Source: Rhexocercosporidium sp. MPI-PUGE-AT-0058
Taxonomy: Eukaryota; Ascomycota; Leotiomycetes; Helotiales
Assembly (NCBI GenBank): GCA_020746875.1
Contig: JAGTJL010000009.1
Span: 2,585,587-2,649,586 of the forward strand
Reading direction: 5' to 3'
Length of the DNA stretch: 64,000 nt
The translations under genes and the position numbers were made by a program. The notes beneath the pieces are model-generated. The model did not search any database. It was given only the letters and a program-made list of their open reading frames with translations, and had not been told where the DNA came from. Of this stretch, positions 1-12,992 are shown piece by piece; positions within the stretch are counted from its first letter, which is position 1; every line of letters begins with the position of its first letter.

Positions 1-2541
1 GGAACCAGGGCCTGTCCGCGAACATGAGCAAGAGTTCAGGGCTAGGATTTGGCCCTCAGAAGGTTATAGACTTGACGGGAAGTAAAGCGGCGCCGCAGAT
101 GCACTCAAACTTCCAACCAAATACTGGCGCGAAGAAGCTTGTGGTCAAGAACCTAAGGACGGCTTCGCGGACGAACCAAACAGAGGCATACTATACGCGA
201 ACATGGGATGAACTCGATGCCTCTCTCACATCGGTTTTCAATGGTCGAACCACCAATGTGGCTCTAGAAAGTCTGTACCGAGGTGTGGAATACATTTGTC
301 GCCGAAGTAAGGCAGACGATCTATTCTTGCACTTCAAAGCCCGGTGCAAGGCGTATCTAGAGAAGGAGATGCTCCCTCAACTCGAGAGTGAAATAGGCAC
401 AAGCAATGTGGATGCGCTACGGACGATACACAAATTCTGGTCTAAATGGAATGAACAATCAGTAAGCTTTTGCTTCAGACTTCTTTCGATGACCCGTATC
501 TAACAATACTTCATCAGACACTCCTCAGAGCTATATTTAGCTACCTCGACCGATCATATTTGCTCAATTCCAAGGACTTGCCACAACTCCAAGACCTCAG
601 TATCCAACAATTTCGCCACACAGCATTCACAAAGGCAAAAGCAAAGGATGGGCGTCGGCTAGGCGAGATGGCAATCTCGGGCATGTGTGACCTTGTCAAA
701 AGTGACCGAGAGAGGCAGACTGAACTGTTTGATGGAGATTTACTCAAGAATACGATTCTGATGCTTCACATTTTTAGCATATACTCCAAATCCTTCGAGC
801 CCGAAATACTCAAGCGGAGCAAAGCCTACTTCGAGGAGTTTGCAGAGGAACGGGCCACGTCCAGAATGAAAGACTACATCGCTTCTTGCGACAACTTGTT
901 GAACCGGGAAGCCACTCGATGCGATGTTTACAATTTCGACAGTACAACGAAACGAAGTCTCCACGACTCTGCTCACCATATACTTATTGAAAGCCGCTCC
1001 AAGATTCTACTTGACAAAGTGGGTCTTGCTACGCTTATCGAGACCAACGCTATGCCCTCACTAAAGATATTGTACAATCGATTGAGTCTCTCGAAAATTC
1101 AAGGAGACTTGAAACAGCCATTCGAGGCTTACATCAAAGCGGTCGGATCAGCCATTGTCACCGACTTGGAGAAGGTCGACCAAATGGTTGTTCGTCTCCT
1201 CGAGCTTAAGCGCTCGCTAGACATCATTATCCGTGACGCGTTCGAGAAGGACGAGTCCTTTACTTTCGCTCTCAGGGAAGCTTTCGGCAATTTCATCAAT
1301 GACAGAAAGAACACTGTTGTATCCGGCAACTCGAAGACCGGTGAGATGATCGCCAAGTACATGGATCAGTTGCTTCGTGGAGGATTGAAAGCTGTGCCGC
1401 GGTCTCTTACATCTGATGCCAAAGATCGGGACGAGGCAGAGAAGCAAGGTGTAGCAAGTACGGGCGACGAAGATGCGGAACTGGATCGACAGTTAGAGCA
1501 AGCCTTAGAACTCTTCCGGTTCATTGAAGGAAAGGATGTGTTTGAAGCATTCTACAAGAAGGATCTTGCTCGTCGGTTGCTGATGTCCCGCAGCGCAAGT
1601 CAAGATGCCGAACGGAATATGCTCGCCAAGCTGAAAATTGAGTGTGGTTCAAGTTTCACTCATAATTTGGAGCAGATGTTCAAGGACCAAGAGATTGCCC
1701 GAGATGAGATGGCTGCATACAAGGAAGCGGAAATCAGAAGCAACAAGTCTATCGATCTTCAAGTCACAGTATTGTCTGCTGCATCCTGGCCAAGCTACCC
1801 AGATATCGCGGTCAACCTCCCAGCGGAAGTAACAAGGCACATTGAGAAATACGATCGTCACTATGTGAACAAGCACAGTGGTCGACGATTGATTTGGAAG
1901 CCAGCCTTGTCTCACAGCGTACTTAAGGCTCACTTCAAGAAGGGCTCTAAGGAGCTTCTCGTTTCTGCATTCCAAGCAGTTGTGCTTCTTCTCTTCAACA
2001 GTCTGGAGACAGGTGAAGGAGACCAAAATCTCTCTTATGGAGACATTCAATCGGCCACCGGTCTGGTCGATGCGGAGCTCAAACGAACTCTTCAATCTCT
2101 TGCATGTGGCAAATTCCGCATCCTCACCAAACATCCGAAGGGCCGCGAGGTTAATGCCACAGATACCTTCACCGTAAACACGAGCTTCGGTGACCCGAAG
2201 TACCGCATCAAGATCAACCAGATCCAGTTGAAGGAGACTCCTGAGGAGAACAAGGATACGCATGAGAGAGTGCAGAAGGATAGACAATATGAGACTCAAG
2301 CGGCGATTGTCCGTGTTATGAAGAGTCGCAAGTCGCTCTCTCATCCCCAGCTCGTGGCGGAGGTTATCGAGCAGACGAAGAAGAGAGGTGCAGTGGAGGT
2401 GACGGAGATCAAGGAGCAGATTGATAGTAAGTGGCCTTTCCGTCTTCCATTGGAAAATTGTGCTAACGCGACCCAGAATTACTGGATAAGGACTACCTCG
2501 AACGTGATGATGAGACTAACATGTATGTGTATGTCGCATAG
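1..2541 (+). CDS. cul4: Cullin-4, scaffold of CRL4 ubiquitin ligase (5' end probably outside window)
   Basis: Scaffold of a cullin-RING E3 ligase; CUL4 binds DDB1-type adaptors at its N-terminus and RBX1/E2 at its C-terminus and acts largely in the nucleus. Exons: up to 461, 518-2426, 2477-2541. Introns 462-517 and 2427-2476 are GT-AG; the second has a TGCTAAC branch point and restores the conserved cullin C-terminus ending YVYVA. The first in-frame ATG is at 24 (803 residues), but the frame is open to the window edge and the family usually has a longer N-tail, so the true start may lie upstream. The N-terminus (AKKLVVKNLR) is the CUL4-type start; the cullin homology core (GKDVFEAFYKKDLARRLL) and winged-helix neddylation domain follow. 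The predicted NEDD8-acceptor lysine is the K of RVMKSRK (codon at 2321). CUL4 rather than CUL1 or CUL3 is judged from the N-terminus. Confidence 0.93.
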
Positions 2542-4977
2542 ACAGGGATAGAGATGGACTGGAAGATTAGATGTATGGATCATTGTATCCAGGTACCAGG
2601 CATGACGAGGACTTTTTAGTAATTATGATGAAGTCTGCTCTGCATTGTTTGGTAGTACGCAATATTCATCTATGATTTGGGAATTTAGATGGCTCAATAG
2701 AAACGGTCTTGATTCTACTCACTCTTCTCAGCCTATATTACAATCTAGAAGCACATTCAGCCTAAACCAACATCTTTCGAAATAACCGTCTCCATTTCTG
2801 TTTTCTTGCAGTCCAAGTCCATGTCGACCTTCAAATCACTTCATTGTTGAAAATAGCAATCGCTACACCAACACTCGGCCAAGTGCAGGCCCTTCAACAG
2901 CGACCGAGCCATTGGCTTGACAGCCATATCCATCCCAAGACGAGGAGAGAGAAACCCCTCTTCCTGCAAGCCTAATACAAGTTTCCTTCCTCCTGCCGAA
3001 TCTCGGTCCCGCCTTTTATATCCTCCGACGAAACATGCTCTGGTGGTGTTTTCGATGTGTTATAGCTATGAGTGCTGATAGTCCTGTGGGCGCTGTCAGC
3101 GCTCGAAGGGTTAGAATTAGGCGAGCTTCTATTGTTCTACCTTAAATACGAGGAAGGGAGTTGGACCCGCCCTTTGATTTAGGGATGCAAATTCTTGAGC
3201 CTCCCTTGTTACTTTAGGGGTCTGTCGGTCGGCAGGGAGGTCACATCGCTGTAACATCAACATTGAGTTTCCATATCCGAGAATCATAATTGCTTCGCTT
3301 TATTCTTGCTCCACGGGCTTCTTAGCTCGTGAAAGGCGGTGGATATGAGGTAGGGTGAGGTGGGTGTTCTGTCTCCATTTTGGGTTTGTTTGCGGCCTTT
3401 TGAGCATGTCTTGAATGGCCTTCTTGAATTGGCTGCTGGTCTGGGCTGCTCGTGAAGACTTTTGAACAATTGTGAGTCAACCCAGTTCCAGAACAAGCAT
3501 TTCTTGCAACTGAAAATAGCCTTGAGAGTCGAAGGTGCAGCAGAAAGCTGCACTTACGTTTGTTATCCCTTCGCTGCAGCTTCCCACCTGAATGTTATTG
3601 ACAGAAGCTTTACATTCTCTCTGTCTCTCTTTTTGCTTTAGATGATTTTCAAACTCGTCAAAGGGCTTTGAGCACAAAGCAGTGTCTTGAGATCAGGCGT
3701 CCAAGAAGTGAGATCTAGTAATTTGTCACTCATCATCAAAGTGCTTTTGAGAGCTCTTTCTCCTGGAGCAGTCTCCTGTCAACCGCGGCTTCTTGTCTGT
3801 TTCCTTCATCTTGAGTTGTTTTCCTTTGTGAACTTGTCTAACACGAGTCCATAAGTCATAAAACTTTCCGAGACTCTTCCACCAGCCGTGGAGCCCAATT
3901 TAAGCGATCGACCTCCCTTCCCCCAGGATCTACCCTGCCCTCATTTCCCTCACCAAATCTACAAATCCAGTCCCATCAGTACAGTCCAGATCCTGTTCCA
4001 ACCACCCAGTTTACCCCGCGCATAAATAATAGCATCCGGGCTTTTTTCCGACCAAACCAGACGATCAACCTCGGGCTCCGCAACTCCCTTCACGTCCTCA
4101 CCTGGTGCAGGGCAACGGCAAGACAGCAGGCTTGTATAGCCAAGCTGATCATACAGATCACCTCTAAGGTCTTCCAAACATACCATACCATCTGATCAGC
4201 AAGTTCAGAATACACAAGCCAGCCAGCTCATAGTAATACAGTCAAGTAACGAACCACAGAATCCCAACCTTGGAAATGGGGGAAAAGCCCGTACGGATAT
4301 CTCCTTCTTTCTTCGGTCTGGGCTTCTGGAATGGGATTTGCAATTGTCTTTTGGTGGATTTTTGGCTGTGGAGTTCCGGTTTCATGGAATTTGTAAGTGA
4401 GGTCATCCAGCTAAGAGGGCTTGTTTATCTTTTGCGTCTCCACAATTCACTCCTCTTCCTGGATATGAGATGGGAATTGGATGGAGTTGAAATCCAGCGA
4501 GCCTTGTTAGGGCATTAAGAAGCACTAATTGATATCCTCCGCTGGACTAACTCCTGAGCCATCCTCGCCATTGTTGTTTTGATAGCCCGCGTCCTTCTGG
4601 TTAGAGACCCCTCTCCCCTCTCTCCACCTCGTGGAACTCGTGTCACCGTGTGGAAAGTCTCAAATTTAGATTGCTTCATAATATTCTGCTTTAATAATTC
4701 AATATAAATTCAACCTCGCCTGCCTCTATTCAATTTCCACTCAGCCCATTTCATGCCCCAACGCAGCCCTCCTCGCCTCCAACTCTTCCCATTCACCAGC
4801 AACAATATTACCATAAAACTAGTTCTCTGACGCTCCTCCAACTCAGCAGCTCTGATATTACATTGCGGTTCCTTGCTTTCTACTTCGCTCCATGTTTTAT
4901 CACTTTGTTCCGCCCCGTCAACACACCCATACGTCTGCGAGCGTTTCAAACACTCCGCCATGAATTAAATCATAGAG
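2542..4977. other. Intergenic, no supported gene
   Basis: About 2.4 kb after the cullin stop. I see the probable cullin 3' UTR, pyrimidine-rich stretches and only short open frames (for example 3959-4186 and 4710-4961, both minus) with no recognisable domain. The two minus-strand frames lie downstream of the exon-like stretch at 4978-5304 and could be its 3' UTR or further exons; nothing decides this. Confidence 0.6.
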
Positions 4978-5304
4978 TTAACTAACATACGGCCCTCGTT
5001 TTAACACCCAAATCAGCCCTCTCTTTAAATGCTTCCATAACCCCTTCTTAAAGGTGTTCTCCCCCTTCGCCGCACTTCTCTTCCCTTTCTTCAAGTAAGC
5101 AATATAACATTCCTCGCCCGAGTTCAATGAAATCCACCCATTTGCACCGGTTGACAACTCCGAACTTGAACCGATTAGATTAGTGCCAAAGAGGTGTTTA
5201 TGGGTATAGAGGATGTGGTCATTGCCGTATTCAAAACCGGAGAAGGGGGAAGAGGAAGAGGAAGAGGAAGAGGAAGAGACTGTTCTGGCTGAATCTGCGA
5301 GGAC
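4978..5304 (-). CDS. Exon-like open stretch of an unrecognised gene
   Basis: Reading the minus strand, the frame is open from 5304 down to a TAA at 4978-4980, without a usable ATG, so it would be a 3' terminal exon. The peptide has an N-terminal serine run encoded by a GAGGAA-type hexanucleotide repeat (about 5250-5278). A well-mixed, non-repetitive part follows, containing GFEYGNDHILYTHKHLFGTN and a basic C-terminus (KRGLIWVLKRGPYVS). Further upstream on the same strand, near 5450-5550, a proline/serine-rich open stretch could be another exon, joined across a possible intron ending CTATACAG. I recognise no family. It may be a real lineage-specific gene, a decayed gene, or chance. Confidence 0.3.
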   Translation of the reverse strand, partial: VLADSARTVSSSSSSSSSSPFSGFEYGNDHILYTHKHLFGTNLIGSSSELSTGANGWISLNSGEECYIAYLKKGKRSAAKGENTFKKGLWKHLKRGLIWVLKRGPYVS

Positions 5305-8300
5305 TCAATTTTCGGAAAATTGATCATATCTTCCATCTGACGACTGGGGCGAGTGTGTTGCCGCAGGATCCAGTGAGATTGGTGCTGTATAGACGAGAAA
5401 GGATAGGACTTAGTGACTACATTTGAGTTGATCCTTGAACATTAGCAGCATCACTGTGCTGCTGAGAAGGAGGGTGTGGGGCTTTTTGGAGCTGGTTCTA
5501 GAGATTCAGGATGAGGTTTCGACCGCGGATATCCAGATCTGGTTGATGAAAGTACCTACATAGCATCAGACTATGCGATTGTTGACATTTACCGTGACTA
5601 CCGCTTCATAATATGTTCTGCAGAAGCATCTCCGTCATGAAAGCTCTGTCTGCAGGTCAAAAGAAACAGGTACGGAAAGTCGTTTCTCCGTGGCACCTCA
5701 GAGATCGAGATCGAAAGATGCAGTACGATTACCTGCTGTGCTGCGACATCCAGGCAAATCCTCTCCCGAGTATTCCTCCGAGCCAAGCCCCACTTTTGCC
5801 TGCTTTTGGGTATCAAGGACTCAGAGGGAAAAAGTCCAGCTACAAAAAATGACAAAAAAATTGTTTTGCTCTTGGCGTTTCTTCTACGGCCACACTGGGG
5901 TACTAGATGGTACTTACTTCTAATTAGGTGTAGGCGCAACAGAAGGTTGTGGGAATAGGGATAGCTTCCATTCGTCCGGCCTGAACAGGTTTATCGTCTA
6001 TTGCAAACTGTCCGGCGGTAGTGTTACAGACTCCTAAGACTGTGGCTGCGAGCTCGTCTGGGCTGGTTGGTATTGACGCTGATGTTGCGTGCAACTGTGG
6101 CGGCGGCGGCGGTGGTGGTATTGTAAATCTAACATTGAGTGTTAGTAGCAGATCCATGTCATGATCAGGCCAAATGCATGGCCGCAGAACCACACCAGAG
6201 AGCTTTCTTGATGTAGAAATTCTACTTATTCGCCGCTATGAATTAGCGACTAGGTCCACAGCCCTCTGCTTCCGAAAGCGGAAAGCCTACGCCCACCACC
6301 CAGGCGTTTCCAGCTCTCCATGCTCAGGGGATTGCCCCATTGGGTTCTGCCCGGAGCTGCTGGCAGTGATCTGATTCTCTCATGGGCTAGTTATTGACCA
6401 AGGAAGACTAGAGGTATGTGTGGCAAGGGTTCATTTGTATAGAGTTACGGTGTTCGATCAAGTATTTCCTCGGTGTTATCATCATTAGGGTCTTTCTCGT
6501 CATCTTGAAGGGGTGATTATGCAAAGAGAAGCATTCAGCTCCAGTGACGAAGTCAGAAACACATTAACTGGAAGCAGAAGGGCCAGTGGCTATTATTTCA
6601 TGCCTCAAATACATTCTAATAGTTAAGATATTGACTTTGTTGGTATTGTTTTCAGCACAGTGCTCTTCCTCGGTGCTGGCAACCGCTCTCCCGGTCGCAA
6701 TATCGAAGGCCAAAAGGCACCACTGACTGAAGAAGGATCAAATCTCTCTGTCTGCTTCTGTAATCCGGATACTGACGCATGGAAACCATAGAATTTCTAT
6801 CTGTATTGCTATAAATGTCTGCCACCACCCCTGATGATAAACCTAGGTCCAAACTCCCAAGCAGTTCCTACATTCCAGGATGCCTCTCACGTCAAAGTCT
6901 CCAGAGCAGCTCTCGACTGCTTTCATTCACACAACATTAGTTGCTATCACTCGCGTCATGCATAAAAGAACCGTTTACCGTCTGCCATGGACATACCCAC
7001 AATGAGCACTTTTGTAGAAAGTGATGAATCCAGTCCGCAGCCACTGTTCTGGAAGCTCCGAACCACCTTACTCGCTCTGCCTTTCATTATGATCCGCTTC
7101 AAAGCTCCATACTCGTGTGTACGTTTCCATTTATGCCTCGGAGCGATTTGTGGTATTGTTTGTGGTTACTTGCGGTCCTGAGACTGCTGTTGCAGATTCT
7201 ATTGTGGGAAAGCTAAAACCATTCAAACTCACCAGAGGCAATCGGTAACCTAAGATGCATAAGAAAATGCTCAGAGTTGCTTCCCAGAGTCGCATTACTT
7301 CTTCATATGATTCCATCTCCGTTGCTCAGTCCGGCTCTGCCTTCGCGGCCCTAAATTTAGATCCATGCCCTCGAGCACATTTTCACCTCCCCACGGCCTT
7401 AGTCTTCTTCCTAGCCCATTCACCGCTTCTCCTTGTATTTATATCCTCCCTCCACTATGCTCTTCTTGGATTTCTATAGATTTCGTCTTGCAATGTTGGC
7501 GTGCTCGCAGTTCATGGTCTTCGGCAGTTTGCGTGGCAGCTTGGAAGTAGAGTCGAGCAGGAAAGGGTGAATCTTCTTGTATCTAGAGCAAACAATTTGT
7601 TATCTTTCTGCTACAGCATGCTAGAATATAACCCTCGGGAGTGATACTTGGGGTTGTAACGATACTTGCCCTGCTGTTTGTCTACTTCGATTCAAGAGGC
7701 TGCTTCTCTGCGCCGAGAAACCTTGGAATATTGTGGTCTTGGGCCTAGGGCAACGCGCAATGGTAAAAAGAAGCAAACCATTATTAACTCCCACAAGAGA
7801 CTGTCTCATGTGAGGTGTTGCAAGGGTCAATTTCCATTCTGTATCGTGGATGCGTGATGATTATTGAGGTTGTGATTATGTTTGTCGCGAAGGACTTGCC
7901 TGGAAAATTCGCATCCAATCAGGGCTCGGTCGAGCACAGCGCTAGCCACCAGAATTCGATGGCTAGGACAAAACCACTCCAGATCTAATTCATGCTTTCA
8001 CAACAATTACAGCCTATGTGCCTTCTGGGTGCGTGTTTACAATTGCACAAGGACGGTCACCTGACCATCTAAAAGGAGGCCTCGAAGCGAAAATTTTCCA
8101 CATTCGGCTCGAGAGCGAATCACGTTCAACAAACAAAACCCTACTGTCAGCTTCGGCGTTATATCACAGCTACTTGAAGTTTCCTCACCAAGATTACGAG
8201 GATGGATCTTTATACAACATCGAAAAGAGTTACACTGCTTTGTACTTCATTCATTGACGCCTTCAAAGGTACAAATTGGGAAATGAATCATCCTCGAATG

Positions 8301-8489
8301 CCGATGGCCTGTGATACTCTCCTGCAGCTTTCTTACTCTCGTGATACCAAAAAGTACGGCGGAAATTGCAAGAGAAAAGCAAGTGGATACAGATCATGCA
8401 GAGATACCGGAGCCGTATGCATCAATGTCTGTGTCCACCTCAAGATTGGCAGATCCACGAAAACCTCAATACACATGTAGTGAATTACT
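5305..8489. other. Intergenic, no recognised gene
   Basis: About 3.2 kb. It holds scattered short frames on both strands, none with a known domain. The most protein-like is 5924-6193 (minus), with a seven-proline run encoded by a CCG/CCA repeat near 6100-6120. I see no RNA gene or mobile element here. The right end is the 3' flank of the GH16 gene. Confidence 0.55.
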
Positions 8490-10346
8490 CTAGCGACGAC
8501 GTCTAATCGCAGCTTTGTTTTTCTTACCTCGGATTCGGGCGACCTGCTTCTGATTGGCTTTATTTTCAGCGACCTTCTTCTCAGCTGCATTTTCCTCGGC
8601 GGTCTTCTTCCTGTTGACCTCTCTGTAAATTGCTTCCATGCGCCGCGTAATCAGCTTTGCATCCTCGTCACACTGTCGTCGAGTGTTGTTAACTAAATTA
8701 AAAAACCCCTACGTCAGTCACCGATCAAAAAGTGCAGGGAAATTGCAGATTATTTGGTAACCTACTAAACTCAAGGGCACCCAACATGTGCATGAAAAAG
8801 CCGCCGACCATGAAAAATGTCACAAGATATGTAGCGTGAGGCTGAGCTTCTAGATTACCAGCGCTTCCATATACGGTCTGGTTTGTTGTCATGTTTGGCT
8901 GGTTGTAGAAGAAGGCAGAGTCGAGCGCAGACATTGAGGCCTCACCGAGGCTGATGTTGACTGGGGCTTTGTAGTCCTCGATGTCGCAAATAGCACCAGC
9001 TTCGAGTAGATCAGTGCAGCGTCGGAGAGCATCTGCTTGTCGTACGGGGTTTGAGGAATTGAAGTATGCTTTGACGTAGCCCACCAACAAGACCGCAGGT
9101 TCAAGAGGCGGACCAGCTGACCAACCCCCATCTCCATTGGACCATTGTGTGAGAATCAGGTGGCCAGTCTGAGGCGAGACGGTACTGTTCATCACACCAA
9201 TGACTTTTCCGTCTGCATAGAAAATTATCTTGTCAGGAAGATAATCGATTCGGTACTCGAAGAATCCTGAAGCGGGGTCGAATGGTAAAAAAGGAACCGC
9301 ATAGTCTTTTCCGATGACGCTAAAACCTCGAGCAGCCGACTGAGGAGACTGGTGGACGAGATTGATCAAGAAGGTGTTGTTGCTTCTGTTGAACTGGCTC
9401 GAGAGCAGTTCCATGTCGATCTCTTGCGAATCATTGAAATACTAGAGCAGCATCAGCGCCATTTGTGCAACAGATTGGTCCAAAAGTAAATATTGCGTAG
9501 AGAGGGAAACAGGAGATATATAATCACCCAGAAAAAAGCTGAACAAGTTCCCGAAACCGAAGGAAGCTTGAGTAAAGCTCTATAACTACCCCACAACATA
9601 TCCTCACGGGCTGAGTTGAGCTGAGCAGATCGAATAAAGCCGTCCGGTGTGACTCCAGCACCAACAGTGAGTTGTAGTCCTGGATCTCCTCCGAGCACTC
9701 CGGGGCCAGTCCAATTCATGGGGTCGTTGATACGGTTGAGCTTGACATTGTCGGAAATGAAGCGGATTCTATGAGACAAAGATAGGTCAGTTTCAAAATG
9801 CCGGTTGAGCTTCGTAGGGTAGACATGCTCGAGAGATAACTGGAGACTGGAATCACTTTTGGCTTTGGAAATGGAAGACAGGAGCGGTGTATGTAAAGTG
9901 CCGATGATATAAGATCTTCGCACCGAGGGGGAACTTACCCAAACGGACCACGAGCAGCCTCCGGAGCGACTGAATAGTTTTGACGCTGCCAGTCAGTGTC
10001 CTTCGCAATGTCATCCAAGTGTAAGAAGTCGGTCTCGAGCAGGTCGGTCCAGACATAAGGGGTGGCCGTGGCCAGGTTGACAGCACTGGTGTCGACAATG
10101 GTATTGACTGCGAAATCATGGCATTAGAGACCAAAATGCATTGGCTTCAGGGGGAGAGATAAAGTCAATCAGAGTATTACCATGTGCACTATCACCGGAG
10201 TGAGGGATGACAGCCTTGGAACCTCCTGCGATCACATTTGTGTCGATAAGGGAACGGTAGCCGCATTGGCAATATGCTTGAGTTTGGCCGACCACGAGAG
10301 CCAGAAGGACAAGAAGAATCATGATGTAAAGCTTTTGAGCTTTCAT
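8490..10346 (-). CDS. Cell-surface GH16 glucanase/transglycosylase-like protein
   Basis: Exons in transcription order: 10346-10181, 10107-9939, 9768-9528, 9441-8766, 8692-8490 (484 residues); all introns are GT-AG and phases agree. A hydrophobic signal peptide (about 1-24, MKAQKLYIMILLVLLALVVG) is followed by a CQCGYR cysteine segment and a concanavalin A-like GH16 domain with blocks such as GPGVLGGDPGLQL and SPQSAARGF. The catalytic signature EIDME lies at about residues 199-203, with E199 and E203 the expected nucleophile and acid/base. A single membrane helix (about 396-416) and a 65-residue Lys/Arg/Glu-rich tail end the protein. GH16 enzymes cut or remodel beta-1,3(4)-glucans and related polymers; the precise substrate cannot be told. 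The helix suggests a plasma-membrane enzyme with an outside catalytic domain and a basic cytoplasmic tail. Confidence 0.9.
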
Positions 10347-12293
10347 GTTGGCGGCTGATGCGAGGGGAGGTGGGGGAGAGATCGAGAGGGTTTGCTTGTA
10401 GTGTTGTTGGTAAGCTGGGAGATCTGATTGAGGACAGAGCGCGTTAGCAAGCAGAAGTAGACTTGCGCAATGGCAAGACCTGCATAGAAAAGGATGAAAT
10501 CAAATTACGAGAGGGCACAGTTGTTGCTGCGGAGGAGGCAGAGGCTGTAGTGGGGAGAATGGGAAGGAGAGGTGGAGGTGGAAAGAAAGAGCGAGCTGTG
10601 TTTACCGCAAACCTATACTTGGCGGCAGCAGGCAGAGGGCAGTCGCGACTGGTGTGGACCCTGAATTGGAGCTAGTTCTTGACATGATAGAACCCAGGGT
10701 CTCCTCAGTCAGAAGGAGAGGCTTGCTCCGTACCCAGGAATAGTAAATAATCATCTTCTGTTTCATCTCTCGCTTTGAATTTGGATAACTCTCGTCATGT
10801 CTTATGCTTCGCTCAATCCTCAAAGGGATTGGTCAGTACTAGATCAATGGGAGCTGTGATAGACTTCACTGTACGATTTTGGTAGGAAGTCTTGCAGGCT
10901 GTACTCTTTCTTCTCTGCTCTGTTTAATAAGTTCAAGTCGATTTCTGCTTTGATGCTCGCTCTATATAAATCGTACTTATCATCAGATCCTTACTTTGTG
11001 TTGTCTTTTTGTTGGAACAGCTGGTCATGAGTGTACAACAGATAGGGAACAATCACAGAGTGCGTCGTGTTTAAAAGCACAGGGGAATCCTCCACTATCT
11101 TCTGTTGCCATGCTCGCTTCATGTACTAGTCGAATTTAGTTGTTTGTGTTTTTTTAACCTCCATTTTCGCCTATCCTTAAGTGAGATTAGCCAACATCAG
11201 GTGCATGGGAAACTTCACAGCCTGAAAAATATCTCTATGCGACACGAATATATTCACAGTACATCCAAATATACTCAGATACCTATCTATTGTGTTGGCT
11301 ATTACTCGCTTCGAAAGGGGCAACATTTACTTGTATCCCCCACCTATTACTCGCGATTAGGCAAAATCATTTGGTTTTTCTGCGGACACAAAGTAGAAGA
11401 CAGGTCGAGGAAGTTACTATTGTCACTGATGGGTTAGTCTGAAGTCGACTTAGTCTCTTAAGGCAAAATGTGGCCTTGTTTTTATCATTCCTTCTGAGGA
11501 CGAAGGTTGATAATCCAAGCTTATCATCTTGAAGCAAGATACAACATGATATAGCATCCTCGTCTTTGTTCCATTAGTATTCTTCCAAGGATTAATATTG
11601 ATGAGCCACTTTCTTCTTATAAACAATATTCAATCATTTCATGTGAGAAGACAAGACCAATACGATCTATAACTACAGATGACTGCGTAAGGCATAGCAA
11701 GATAGTCTACGACGTGCCTAGGTATACAAAATAGTACTAATTAACTCTCTCAGATAGAATTTACAGTAGATAATTGTTCTAGATACATTAAATGCTCTAA
11801 GATTTTGACTAAAGCTTATCACTTTACTAGACTAGGTTTCTATGACAGCTAAATCCAATATACACGTAGTTTAACATCTGGGTAGCTACTTTATAGAATA
11901 GCAATAACTGTATATTATCCTTGGTGCCAAGTAGAAGGATGTTTATTGCAATTGTGGTCGGCGACTAGTCTACGTATCCTGGCTATCTTTAGCACCAAGG
12001 GAAGAAGCACCAGGCAAAGTCATTGTTGGCTCTTGAGGCATACAAGCCTCCAACTAGCCAGCTTATCAATTCTCTCTTGGCGATGCAGCAATATTTTGCT
12101 TCTCGAATATAACTGTTACCTCAGCTTCAGGTATTGCAACTGGCTCCCTGTGTGAATCCTGTCTTAAAATTGGGTCAAACTATGTCCGAGCTGCTGTGCT
12201 CCGACTGACCCCTCCCCCTCCATTGCGTGCTGCTTGAAGCTACATGCCTTCAAGAACAATTACTAAATTAGGTTCTATCTTTCCAAGGCTGAC
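10347..12293. other. Intergenic, partly AT-rich, no gene
   Basis: The left part is the upstream region of the GH16 gene, with G/A-rich stretches around 10500-10590. From about 11500 to 11950 the sequence is AT-rich with many short direct stops, as expected of old decayed sequence, but no repeat ends or coding motifs can be seen. Confidence 0.5.
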
Positions 12294-12992
12294 CCCATGC
12301 CTGAATTGGTCAGGGGCGATTTGAAGCTTTGGGAAAAGCAGAGCAATACGTATTCGGCAAAGTTCCTCCACTACCAACATCGGCTAGGCTCCGTCGGTTT
12401 CATGGCCGTGAGCAGATCGTGTTCGCCGCTGGACTTATCAATCACGATAGTGATAGAGTATCTTAAGCAAGTTCGTGCCAGTTTCACACACTATCAAAGC
12501 CCACTGCCAGATAATGCGGCCTAATTTGTTGCTCTGCTGACCCCATATGATGACCTCCAGGCAATAATTTCCGCTCTCCTGGACGATGTTAACAGGGTAA
12601 CGCGATACTGTATGCTCTTCCTAGTGAATGGACCTCTAACAAGTGAACAGTTCTTATATCTTGACATACTTGAATACCGCACCACACGGAAATGTCGTCA
12701 ACTGTTCATCATCTCCTTTGACCTAAACCTTCGCAGGGGAGCTTTTGTACGCATGCTTAAATATCGCAGGGTGCAGAACTGTCTCGAACTTTTGCTTTTA
12801 TGCTTTGACATATCTACATGTCTTTGGATTATCCTTTCCATTTTGCTTGTCACAGAACCACGAGATCATGTTTCTGTCCCTCTCCGCTCCATTGGTGTCC
12901 GCGTGGATCTCGTCGTATGTGGCGCCACCCGTGTGCAATCTACGACGAGATATAATCAAGGTTCTTCCGAATTCTTATTTACTTACAAGTAG
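12294..12992 (+). pseudogene. Possible decayed coding sequence, unrecognised
   Basis: One plus-strand frame is open from 12294 to the stop at 12990-12992, about 232 codons, interrupted only by a TAA at 12522-12524. That TAA sits where a single C-to-T change from CAA would make a stop. The peptide has mixed composition on both sides of the stop (for example LLTPYDDLQAIISALLDDVN just after it). No domain is recognised. It could be a RIP-hit or otherwise inactivated gene fragment, or a chance open frame in gene-poor DNA. Confidence 0.25.

Noticed and set aside
1649..2344. 231-codon minus-strand open frame inside the cullin gene
   Set aside because: It lies wholly opposite conserved cullin coding sequence and shows no domain; a codon-bias shadow.
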